Shown here in pieces: positions 18,264 to 25,493 of a DNA stretch of 64,000 bases; positions within the stretch are counted from its first letter, which is position 1, and each line of letters begins with the position of its first letter. The notes under the pieces are model-generated. The model was not told where the DNA came from, ran no database searches, and saw only the letters and a program-made list of their open reading frames with translations. Both the position numbers and the translations under genes were made by a program. Source of the DNA: Paraburkholderia acidipaludis NBRC 101816 (GTDB taxonomy: Bacteria > Pseudomonadota > Gammaproteobacteria > Burkholderiales > Burkholderiaceae); NCBI RefSeq assembly GCF_000684975.1, contig NZ_BAXZ01000007.1, positions 124,001-188,000 of the forward strand, read 5' to 3'.

Positions 18264-19895
18264 TCAGCTCACCGTGCGCAACTCGCGCCGCAGAATCTTG
18301 CCGACCGTGGACTTCGGCAGCGCCTCCACGAAGCTCACGAGGCGCGGCACCTTGTACGCGGCGAGTTGCGTGCGGCAGTACGCGACCACGTCTTCCTCGC
18401 TCAGCACGGCATTCGGGCATGCCACCACGAACACCTTCACGGTCTCGCCGGTGCGCTCGTCGGGCACGCCGATGCACGCGCACTCCGCCACGCCCGTCAT
18501 CGCGGTCACGACGGCCTCGACCTCGTTCGGATACACGTTGAAGCCCGAGACCAGGATCATGTCCTTGGAACGGTCGACGATGCGCAGAAAACCCTGCTCG
18601 TCGATCGCGCCCACGTCGCCGGTGCGGAAGTAGCCGTCGGCGGTGAACGCCGCGCGCGTCGCTTCCGGCTGATTCCAGTAGCCCCTCATCACCTGCGGTC
18701 CCTTCACGCAGATCTCGCCGGTCGAGCCGGGCGCGGCCTCCACCCCGTCGTTGACCAGCTTGACGTGGGTGGACGGCACGGGCAAACCGGCCGTGCCCGT
18801 GAAGCGGTTCACCGAGCCGGGGTTGAACGACACCACCGGGCTCGTCTCCGAAAGGCCGTAGCCTTCGCGGATAAAGGTGCCCGTGACGGCCTCCCAGCGC
18901 GCGGAAACCGCGGGCATGGTCGCGGCGCCGCCGCCGCCCGCGAGACGCAGGCGCGAGAAGTCGACCTCGCCGATGCGTGGATGCGCGGCCAGCCCCGCAT
19001 AGAGCGTGTTGACGCCCATGAAGGTCGTGGGACGTGCAACCTTGAAGATGTCGATGAGGCTGTCGAGGTTGCGCGGATTCGCGACGAGCCAGTTCTCGGC
19101 GCCCACCGAAAAGCTGACGATCAGATTCACGGTCAGCGCGAAGATGTGATAGAGCGGCAGCGCCGTGACGATCACCTCGTCGTCTTCGCCGAGCAGCCCC
19201 GGCATGAAGGCCTTGAACTGCGCGACGTTGGCGACGAGGTTGCGGTGCGTGAGCAGCGCGCCCTTCGAGAGCCCCGTGGTGCCGCCCGTGTACTGGAGGA
19301 AAAGCGCGTCGTCGCCCGCCAGCTCGACGGGAGCGAGCGGCAGGCTCGCGCCCTCGGCAAGCGCTTGCGCGAAGGTCGCATGGGTCTCGCCAGCGGGTGC
19401 CACGGAAGAGGACACGAAGCCATCCAGCGCACCAGCCACGAGCACGGTCTTCAGCGCCGTCTTTTCCTTCACGGCGCCCACGGTCGGCAGCGAGCCCTCG
19501 AAAACCACAATCGTCTCGACGCCCGCATCATTCAGTTGATGCTCGAGCTCGCGCGCCGTGTAGAGCGGGTTGACGTTGACCTGCACCGCGCCCGCGCGGA
19601 CGATGCCCAGGAGTGCGATGGGAAACGCCACGAGATTCGGCATCATCACCGCCACGCGGTCGCCCTTCTTCACGCAGAGGCGCTGCTGCAGATACGCGGC
19701 GAAGTCGCGCGAGAGCCGGTCCACGTCCGCATAGGTCAGCGTCTGCTCGCCCACGCGGAACGCGGGGCGTGCGGCGAAGCGGCGCAAGGCGTCGTCGAAC
19801 AGATGGGCGAGCGACGGGTAAACGTCGGGATCGATTTCAGCGGGAATGCCGCCGTAACTGGCCAGCCAGGGGGCTTCGGACACGTGCTCCTCCAT
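18264..19895 (-). CDS. Long-chain fatty acid-CoA ligase (FadD-like)
   Basis: Predicted 543-residue acyl-CoA synthetase that activates fatty acids through acyl-AMP for beta-oxidation. The ATP loop YTGGTTGLSKG is at about 202-212, GYGLSETSPVVS near 355, the fatty-acid-ligase signature YFRTGDVG with VDRSKDMILVSGFNVYP near 425-455, and the catalytic Lys in STVGKILRREL near the C terminus. The N terminus (WLASYGGIPAEIDPD) aligns with FadD. The ATG at 19895 is used, but a GTG at 19883 preceded by GGAGGAG would give an N terminus closer in length to known FadD. It is convergent with the PucR gene. Confidence 0.88.
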   Translation of the reverse strand: MEEHVSEAPWLASYGGIPAEIDPDVYPSLAHLFDDALRRFAARPAFRVGEQTLTYADVDRLSRDFAAYLQQRLCVKKGDRVAVMMPNLVAFPIALLGIVRAGAVQVNVNPLYTARELEHQLNDAGVETIVVFEGSLPTVGAVKEKTALKTVLVAGALDGFVSSSVAPAGETHATFAQALAEGASLPLAPVELAGDDALFLQYTGGTTGLSKGALLTHRNLVANVAQFKAFMPGLLGEDDEVIVTALPLYHIFALTVNLIVSFSVGAENWLVANPRNLDSLIDIFKVARPTTFMGVNTLYAGLAAHPRIGEVDFSRLRLAGGGGAATMPAVSARWEAVTGTFIREGYGLSETSPVVSFNPGSVNRFTGTAGLPVPSTHVKLVNDGVEAAPGSTGEICVKGPQVMRGYWNQPEATRAAFTADGYFRTGDVGAIDEQGFLRIVDRSKDMILVSGFNVYPNEVEAVVTAMTGVAECACIGVPDERTGETVKVFVVACPNAVLSEEDVVAYCRTQLAAYKVPRLVSFVEALPKSTVGKILRRELRTVS

Positions 19896-20250
19896 GTTTC
19901 ACAAGGCGCGCACGCAATGCGGCGCGAAGGCGGCGTCTTTTCACCGCTCTGAGGCTCCCATGCTACGGCGGTGTTCGCGCGGCGGGAACTGGGAAACCGG
20001 ACAGGTCGATTGTGACAAATCACAAAAGCCGTGCCCCCGAACCTGCTGTTTCCGGGTGCACGCTCATCCCGTTCGTCGCCGCCTTCCATGAGACACTGGC
20101 TCGACTCGCCGGACCCGCTCCAGGGTCCAGCGAGCCCACCAGGCCCGCGCCCGTCGTGCCAGTTTGCAAACGACGCGCAAGGGTCACGCGACATGCCTGC
20201 CCTGCTTCGACGTCGCGCGCCAAACCACCGCTTCCCGAACGGGTCCCGCC
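19896..20250. promoter_or_regulatory. Divergent intergenic region with a TTGTGA-N4-TCACAA repeat
   Basis: This 355-base gap separates the fadD-like gene from the phosphate transporter gene. The only strong element seen is the inverted repeat TTGTGA-CAAA-TCACAA at 20010-20025. It resembles CRP/FNR-type sites but has four rather than six central bases compared with the CRP consensus. It could control either neighbour. An in-frame extension of the transporter reading frame upstream to 20164 is not supported as coding. No RNA gene is evident. Confidence 0.45.
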
Positions 20251-21837
20251 ATGCCGGACATACCCTTACCCCAGCCGCACGCGGCACGCCGCAGCGGCCT
20301 CACCTTCGGCCTGTTCGCCGCCGTCATTCTCGTGGGCGCGATCTACGTCGTGCAGCACGTGGTCGTCGATCTGAGCGGCGTGCGCGAAAGCTCGGCGCTG
20401 CCCTTCGTCCTGCTCGGCCTCGCCCTCCTCATCGCGCTCGGCTTCGAGTTCGTCAACGGCTTTCACGATACCGCCAATGCGGTCGCCACCGTCATCTATA
20501 CGAACTCGCTCGATCCGCACCTTGCCGTGGTGTGGTCGGGCGCGTGGAATTTCCTCGGCGTACTGGTTTCGAGCGGCGCCGTGGCGTTCGGCATCCTGCA
20601 ACTGCTGCCCGTGGAGCTGATCCTTACCGTGGGCAGCCACGCCGGCTTCGCGATGGTTTTCGCCCTCCTCATTGCGGCCATAGTCTGGAACCTCGGCACC
20701 TGGTATCTCGGCCTGCCGTCATCCAGCTCGCATACGCTGGTCGGCTCGATTATCGGCGTGGGCGTCATGAACCAGTTCATCAGCGGACCCTCCGGCACGA
20801 GCGGCGTGGACTGGAGCCAGGCCATCGGCGTGGGCAAGGCGCTGCTGTTCTCGCCGGTGGTCGGCTTCGTGCTTTCCGCCCTGCTGCTCGTCGTCCTCAA
20901 AGCCTTGGTGCGCGTTCCCAGGCTCTACCAGGAACCGGAGGGCAAGAAGCCGCCGCCGCTCTGGATCCGCGCGCTGCTGATCCTCACCTGCACGGGCGTC
21001 TCGTTCGCGCACGGCTCGAACGACGGCCAGAAAGGCATGGGGCTCATCATGCTGATCCTGATCGGCGTCGTGCCCACGGCCTACGCGCTCAACAAGGCCG
21101 TCACGCCCGCCGAGACCGCCGCCTTCGTCAGCGTCGCTCGCCACGCCTCCGCCACGCTCGGGAAGTACACGCAAGAAACGAATAGCGTTCAGCCCGACAA
21201 TCCCCGCGCGGCGGTCGAAGCCTATGTGCGCACCCGCCATCTCCAGCCCGCCACGCTGCCCGCGCTGCGCCAGCTCACCAACACCATCGCCGACGAGGCG
21301 AGCGCCTCGGGCTCGATGGCGGCAGTGCCGCAGTCGATGGTCGACAACGTGCGCAACAACATGTATGTCGCCTCCGAAGCGATTCGTCTGATGACGAAGT
21401 CGAACACGCCCGCCTTCACCCCCGAAGACCTCGCGGCAATGAACGCGTTCCGCCAGCAGATGGATCACGCGACCAAATTCATTCCGACCTGGGTGAAAGT
21501 GGCCGTGGCGATAGCGCTCGGGCTTGGCACCATGGTGGGCTGGAAGCGCATTGTGGTGACGGTGGGCGAGAAGATCGGCAAGGCGCACCTGACCTATGGG
21601 CAGGGCGCCTCGGCGGAGGCCGTGGCCATGCTCACCATCGGCATAGCCGACGTCTACGGCCTGCCCGTCTCCACGACGCACGTGCTCGCCTCGGGCGTGG
21701 CGGGCACGATGGCCGCCAACGGCTCCGGCCTTCAGTGGGCCACCGTGCGCAATCTCGTGCTGGCCTGGGTGCTGACGCTGCCCGCCTCGATTGCGCTCTC
21801 GGCAGGGCTTTATTGGGTCTTCAGGGAGGTGTTCTGA
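20251..21837 (+). CDS. PiT family inorganic phosphate transporter
   Basis: Predicted 528-residue inner-membrane phosphate permease of the low-affinity PiT family. Both duplicated family signatures are present: GFHDTANAVATVIYT at residues 70-84 and SFAHGSNDGQKGMG near 250-263. Membrane helices flank a hydrophilic loop of about 130 residues (roughly 285-415) that is larger than in short PiT proteins but occurs in PitA-like forms. The ATG at 20251 was chosen because the protein then begins just before the first helix; the start at 20164 would add a Cys/Arg-rich stretch without support. No PhoU-like partner gene adjoins it. Confidence 0.9.
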   Translation: MPDIPLPQPHAARRSGLTFGLFAAVILVGAIYVVQHVVVDLSGVRESSALPFVLLGLALLIALGFEFVNGFHDTANAVATVIYTNSLDPHLAVVWSGAWNFLGVLVSSGAVAFGILQLLPVELILTVGSHAGFAMVFALLIAAIVWNLGTWYLGLPSSSSHTLVGSIIGVGVMNQFISGPSGTSGVDWSQAIGVGKALLFSPVVGFVLSALLLVVLKALVRVPRLYQEPEGKKPPPLWIRALLILTCTGVSFAHGSNDGQKGMGLIMLILIGVVPTAYALNKAVTPAETAAFVSVARHASATLGKYTQETNSVQPDNPRAAVEAYVRTRHLQPATLPALRQLTNTIADEASASGSMAAVPQSMVDNVRNNMYVASEAIRLMTKSNTPAFTPEDLAAMNAFRQQMDHATKFIPTWVKVAVAIALGLGTMVGWKRIVVTVGEKIGKAHLTYGQGASAEAVAMLTIGIADVYGLPVSTTHVLASGVAGTMAANGSGLQWATVRNLVLAWVLTLPASIALSAGLYWVFREVF

Positions 21838-21895
21838 GGCGCGGGCGCGTGCCCCGGAGGCCGCCCAGTCTTACCCGCTCGCGACAGGGCGCACA

Positions 21896-21917
21896 AAAGC
21901 GCGGCGCACCGCGCCTT
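21896..21917 (+). terminator. Possible weak terminator after the phosphate transporter
   Basis: Stem GCGCGG / CCGCGC with loop CGCA, flanked by AAA on the left and CTTT on the right, lies about 60 bases after the transporter stop. The T run is only three long, so termination is uncertain. Confidence 0.3.
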
Positions 21918-22030
21918 TCGCCTCATTTGCGTGGCGGGTCAGGCATGCCCGCGCTTTCGGCTCGCGGCCAAACCGTGCTAGCGTAGCCGTTGCCGCCACG
22001 CATCCGCCCATCTTTTGTCAGGAGACCCTC

Positions 22031-22867
22031 ATGCCTCAAGCCGCGCCGCCCGCACTCGGCGACGAGCCCGGACGAGGCCGCGCCCTTGCACGCCACTATC
22101 CGCGCGGCCTGCACATCGAGCCGCATTCGCACACCTGGGCGCAGGTGCTCTATGCGGTGGCCGGCGTGATGTGGGTGGAGGTAGGCCGCGAAGCGCTGGT
22201 CGTGCCGCCGCAACGCGCGGTATGGCTGCCGCCCGACACGCTGCATGCCATCCACATGATGAGCGCTGTCGAGATGCGCAACCTCTATCTCCACGGAGAA
22301 AACATCGGCCACTTGTCCCCGCAGTGCGAAGTCTTCGAGATCAACGGCCTGTTGCGCGAACTCATCAAGACCATCGCCGAACGCGACAGCGGCGAAGCGA
22401 GCGAAGGCAACGACAGCGCGTGGCTCGAAACCGCGTACCGGCTGGCCGCGATGGAGCTGGCCCATGCGCCGCGCTATACGCTGCGCGTGCCGCTGCCCGA
22501 CGCATCGGACCGGCGGCTCGATATGCTGTGCCGCGCGGTGATCGACAACCCCTCTGTCGATATCGGCTTCGAGCAGCACGCGGCCAACGTGGGCGCGAGC
22601 GTACGTACGCTCGCGCGCCTCTTCTCGCGCGAGTTGGGCATGGGCTTCGCGGAGTGGCGCCGCCAGGTGCAACTGGCGATTGCCGTTTCGCGGCTCGCCC
22701 AGGGGCAGCCGGTGAGCGCCGTCGCGCGCCAGTTCGGCTATCTGCCGAGCAGCTTCAGCGACATGTTCCGGCGCGAGCTGGGCGTGCCGCCCAGCGAATT
22801 CCGCCCGGACGCAACGCTCGGCCAGGCCGGCGAGGACAGCGAACAGGCAGACGTCGCGCAGCGCTGA
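22031..22867 (+). CDS. AraC family transcriptional regulator with cupin domain
   Basis: Predicted 278-residue regulator. The N-terminal half is a cupin sensor (HIEPHSHTWAQVLYAVAGVM, then VVPPQRAVWLPPDTLH). The C-terminal half is an AraC double helix-turn-helix (VGASVRTLARLFSRELGMGF; VSAVARQFGYLPSSFSDMFR). A strong ribosome-binding site (AGGAG, seven bases away) fixes the ATG at 22031. Which neighbour it controls is unclear: the gene to its right is a LysR remnant and the one to its left a phosphate transporter. Confidence 0.88.
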   Translation: MPQAAPPALGDEPGRGRALARHYPRGLHIEPHSHTWAQVLYAVAGVMWVEVGREALVVPPQRAVWLPPDTLHAIHMMSAVEMRNLYLHGENIGHLSPQCEVFEINGLLRELIKTIAERDSGEASEGNDSAWLETAYRLAAMELAHAPRYTLRVPLPDASDRRLDMLCRAVIDNPSVDIGFEQHAANVGASVRTLARLFSRELGMGFAEWRRQVQLAIAVSRLAQGQPVSAVARQFGYLPSSFSDMFRRELGVPPSEFRPDATLGQAGEDSEQADVAQR

Positions 22868-22897
22868 CTCCGTCTCCGCGCCGCACCGTGCGCGGCG

Positions 22898-23305
22898 TTA
22901 CCGTATGGCCCGGACCGGCGCCGCCATCACGGCCGCCACGCGCGCTTCGTCGTCGGCGAGCCGCGCCTGCAGCATCTCGATCAGTCTCAGGACCTTCGTC
23001 GAGCCGCGCCGGCTCACGGGATACACCGCGCAGACCTGCTCTTCGCCGAAGCAAGGACAACTGAATACCCAGTCGGTCAGGAGCGGCACCAGAGCGCCGC
23101 TCTCGAGTTCCGGCACGACGCTCCAGTGGAGACACGGCAGAATGCCCGCCCCGCCGATCGCCGCGGCGCGTGCGAGATCGTAGCTGTCCGTAATGATCGA
23201 ACCGCGCGGCTCGATCGTCGCCGTCTCTTGCCGCGCGCCTTCGCGCGCGAAGCGCCAGACGCTGGAGAGCGCCGGATGCCGGTAGGCGATGCACGCGTGG
23301 CGCGC
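22898..23305 (-). pseudogene. LysR regulator remnant, C-terminal third only
   Basis: About 130 codons of a LysR substrate-binding domain remain (ARHACIAYRHPALSSVWRFA, then IITDSYDLARAAAIGGAGIL and TKVLRLIEMLQARLA), ending in a normal stop. The N-terminal DNA-binding helix-turn-helix and most of the effector domain are absent. Upstream of this fragment the opposite strand becomes a carbamoylputrescine amidase gene that has itself lost its 5' end. A deletion fusing two divergent genes explains both. No start codon with a family-like N terminus exists, so it is unlikely to be functional. Confidence 0.78.
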
Positions 23306-24091
23306 CAACTCGTGCGCGAAGCGGCGCGCGCCGGCGCGCAGATCGTCCTGCTGCAGGAACTGTTCGAAACGCCGTACTTCTGCATCGACCCGAACCCCGC
23401 GCATCTCGCGCTCGCCCGGCCCTACGAGAACCATCCGTGGCTTGGGCGATTCGCGGCGCTCGCGCGCGAACTCTCCGTCGTGCTGCCCGTGAGCTTCTTC
23501 GAGCGCGCGGGCCAGACCCAGTTCAATTCGATTGCGATCTTCGACGCCGACGGCGCCGCACTCGGCGTCTATCGCAAGACGCATATTCCCGACGGCCCCG
23601 GCTACACCGAGAAATACTATTTCACGCCCGGCGACACGGGCTTCAAGGTCTGGGATACGGCGTACGGGCGCATCGGCGTCGGCATCTGCTGGGACCAGTG
23701 GTTCCCCGAATGCGCGCGCGCCATGGCGCTCGCCGGTGCGGAAATCCTCCTCTATCCCACGGCGATCGGCAGCGAACCGCATGACGCCTCCATCGACTCG
23801 CGCACGCACTGGCAGAACGTGCAGCGCGGCCATGCCGCCGCAAACGTGATGCCGCTCGTGGCCAGCAACCGCATCGGTACGGAAACCGGCGAGACGGGCG
23901 CGATCACGTTCTATGGCAGCTCGTTCATCGCGGGACCGGACGGCGAAAAGATCGCCGAATGCAATCGCACGGAGGCGGGCATCATCACCGCCGCGTTCGA
24001 TCTCGATGCGCTCGCGGCAAAGCGGCGCGCGTGGGGCGTGTTCCGCGACCGGCGGCCCGCATGCTATGGCGCGCTGACCACGCATGGATAG
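23289..24091 (+). pseudogene. aguB: N-carbamoylputrescine amidase, 5'-truncated
   Basis: Nitrilase-superfamily enzyme of the agmatine-to-putrescine pathway, here about 267 codons against roughly 290 in the family. All three catalytic residues remain: Glu in IVLLQELFETPYF, Lys in YRKTHIPDGPGYTEKYY and Cys in GVGICWDQWFPE. The usual first strand (the VAATQ-type segment, about 20 residues) is missing, replaced by sequence antisense to a LysR remnant. An ATG at 23126 would fuse about 54 unrelated Arg-rich residues, and one at 23276 would skip the first strand. Either could give a protein, but loss of the buried first strand makes function doubtful. No aguA is nearby. Confidence 0.72.
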
Positions 24092-24254
24092 AAGCCGTGC
24101 GCGATGACGGACCTGCGCAAGGCACTCCCTGCCCCCGCTTCAGCCAGTCACGGCGAAGCGATGCTCGCCCTGCTGCGCAGGCCCTCCGGAACTCGAATGC
24201 TAGACTGCAGGCACGCCACCCTCTGCGCCGCGCTTCGAGTTACGGGAAACGGTC

Positions 24255-24665
24255 ATGCCGTACCACACCTCAACCGGAAGCACCGCAAGTCAACGCCTCC
24301 TTGCCGCCCTCGGGGCGCTGCTGCTCGTTTGCGCGCCGTTGCCCGCCTTGTCGGCCGACACCGGCCTGCTGCACGGCACGCCGCTCAGCAAGCTCGACCG
24401 GCCGGATCTCGATGCGCTCGAAAGTACCGTGCTGGTCGTGCTGAACACGAGAAACGACGGGGAAACGAGCCGTTGGACCAATAACGGCTCGGACAACCGG
24501 CCCACAGTCAGCGCGACGCTAACCCCCGAAGGCACGACGATCAAGCATCGCAGAACCTGCCGGTTCGTCGCCATCACGGTCAATACCGCCGGCAAGACGG
24601 GCCAGTTGCGTCCGCAATACTGCCGGACCGGCGACGCTTCATGGGAGCGCCAGAAGGCGGAGTGA
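24255..24665 (+). CDS. Exported surface-antigen-like protein (RT0821/Lpp0805 type)
   Basis: Predicted 136-residue secreted protein. A signal peptide is clear: basic N terminus, hydrophobic core LLAALGALLLVCAPLPALS, cleavage after Ala near residue 34. The mature part has the pattern of bacterial surface-antigen domains: W in SRWTNNGS, a Cys pair (HRRTCRFVAI and PQYCRTGDASW) and a terminal Trp. Function is unknown. In this family such proteins are small periplasmic or outer-surface proteins. It follows the amidase remnant by 163 bases, a gap with no recognisable element. Confidence 0.6.
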   Translation: MPYHTSTGSTASQRLLAALGALLLVCAPLPALSADTGLLHGTPLSKLDRPDLDALESTVLVVLNTRNDGETSRWTNNGSDNRPTVSATLTPEGTTIKHRRTCRFVAITVNTAGKTGQLRPQYCRTGDASWERQKAE

Positions 24666-24692
24666 ATCCGCCGGCGCCCCGCCTCCTTCCAT

Positions 24693-24710
24693 TGCCCTTT
24701 GGGGCAAGCG
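24693..24710. repeat. 18-bp box, copy 1 (TGCCCTTTGGGGCAAGCG)
   Basis: Contains inverted repeat TTGCCC-TTTG-GGGCAA and lies upstream of the Tat-signal ORF at 24874. It is identical at 17 of 18 positions to the copy exactly 450 bases further on at 25143-25160. Likely a regulator-binding site left from a regulon whose genes have mostly been lost here. Confidence 0.65.
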
Positions 24711-24873
24711 CGTTGCCCAGACTCCCAATAGTTTCGCGTCGGTCGCTATGAGAAAACGACCGCTATCGGCATTCGATCATGAAGCACGCGGCCATAGCTC
24801 ACGCGCCCGGGCCGCCTGTTCGTCGAGCGTCGAGCGTCGATCAAACGTCGTTATCAAACACCTGGAGGTGGTC

Positions 24874-24999
24874 GTGTCCCACCCCGAAGATCCCGCAAAG
24901 ACCGGCGGCCGTAGAACCTTTCTGAAGAACGTCGCGGTGGCCGGCGTGGCGACCGGTCTGTCCAGCGGCGTCGGCGAGGCGGCCACGCTTCCATGGTGA
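24874..24999 (+). pseudogene. Tat signal peptide fragment of a lost exported protein
   Basis: A 41-codon ORF from GTG with a good ribosome-binding site (GGAGG, five bases away). It encodes a twin-arginine signal: charged start, GGRRTFLKNV, hydrophobic VAVAGVATGLSSGVGEA, then a stop only a few codons after the signal ends. Tat signals normally precede a large folded cofactor protein, so the body of the gene has probably been deleted. The sequence switches at about 24990 to a histidine-kinase remnant on the other strand. Confidence 0.62.
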
Positions 25000-25076
25000 G
25001 CCTCGACGATCGAGCGCACGATGGACAAGCCCAGCCCCATGCCTTGCGGCTTGGTCGTATAGAACGGCTCGACCCG
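24988..25076 (-). pseudogene. Histidine kinase ATPase-domain remnant
   Basis: About 28 codons on the minus strand read VEPFYTTKPQGMGLGLSIVR then SIVEAHHGS, the G2-box region of a PAS/FixL-like histidine kinase. Nothing recognisable from the kinase lies on either side. It abuts the truncated Tat ORF on the opposite strand, so two gene fragments meet tail to tail here. Too short to function. Confidence 0.65.
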
Positions 25077-25142
25077 CGACACCCATATGCGATTGTTTTT
25101 CAGGCGCGTATCCGGCGCCATAGGGGGTAGGGGCAAGCCATC

Positions 25143-25160
25143 TGCCCTTTCGGGCAAGCG
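25143..25160. repeat. 18-bp box, copy 2 (TGCCCTTTCGGGCAAGCG)
   Basis: Second copy of the 24693-24710 box, with inverted repeat TGCCC-TTTC-GGGCA. It lies in the 417-base stretch (25077-25493) that has no supportable gene. Besides this box and the terminator at 25278 I see nothing there. Confidence 0.65.
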
Positions 25161-25277
25161 CCGGGCGAGCGTGTAGCGCATCGCCTCTCCGATTGGATAG
25201 GTGCGCGAGGGAACAGCACGCGCTACAGTTTCTTCGAGGGCTCCCCCCCGTGCCCTCGTCAGGTCTCCTTAAACCTC

Positions 25278-25303
25278 AGCCCGCCTGCGCGGGCTATTTT
25301 TTT
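25278..25303 (+). terminator. Orphan Rho-independent terminator
   Basis: Perfect seven-base-pair stem AGCCCGC / GCGGGCT with loop CTGC, then A and seven T. It is a strong intrinsic terminator on the plus strand, yet no intact plus-strand gene lies upstream within 600 bases, only remnants. It probably marks the end of a deleted gene. Confidence 0.85.
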
Positions 25304-25493
25304 GCTTGTCGCAGGACACCGTGGAGCACACGAGCATTCGCGCGAGGGCCTGGCCACTGCGCGAATCCTCCCCGCCGGCCAGACGCACCGGCGCCACCCT
25401 GCCTCGCTGCGCTATATTGGATGCCGATTCGGGGCCCATCGGTCACCCATTGGCGCGGCGGCTCGCCAGCGCACTCACGGAAGCGGAGCAGGC

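Noticed and set aside
20164..20250. Upstream start for the phosphate transporter at 20164
   Set aside because: It would add 29 Cys/Arg-rich residues with no family support or ribosome-binding site.
22898..25303. Insertion sequence or genomic island as the cause of the scarred region
   Set aside because: No transposase, integrase, tRNA or terminal inverted repeat seen; simple deletions explain the fragments.
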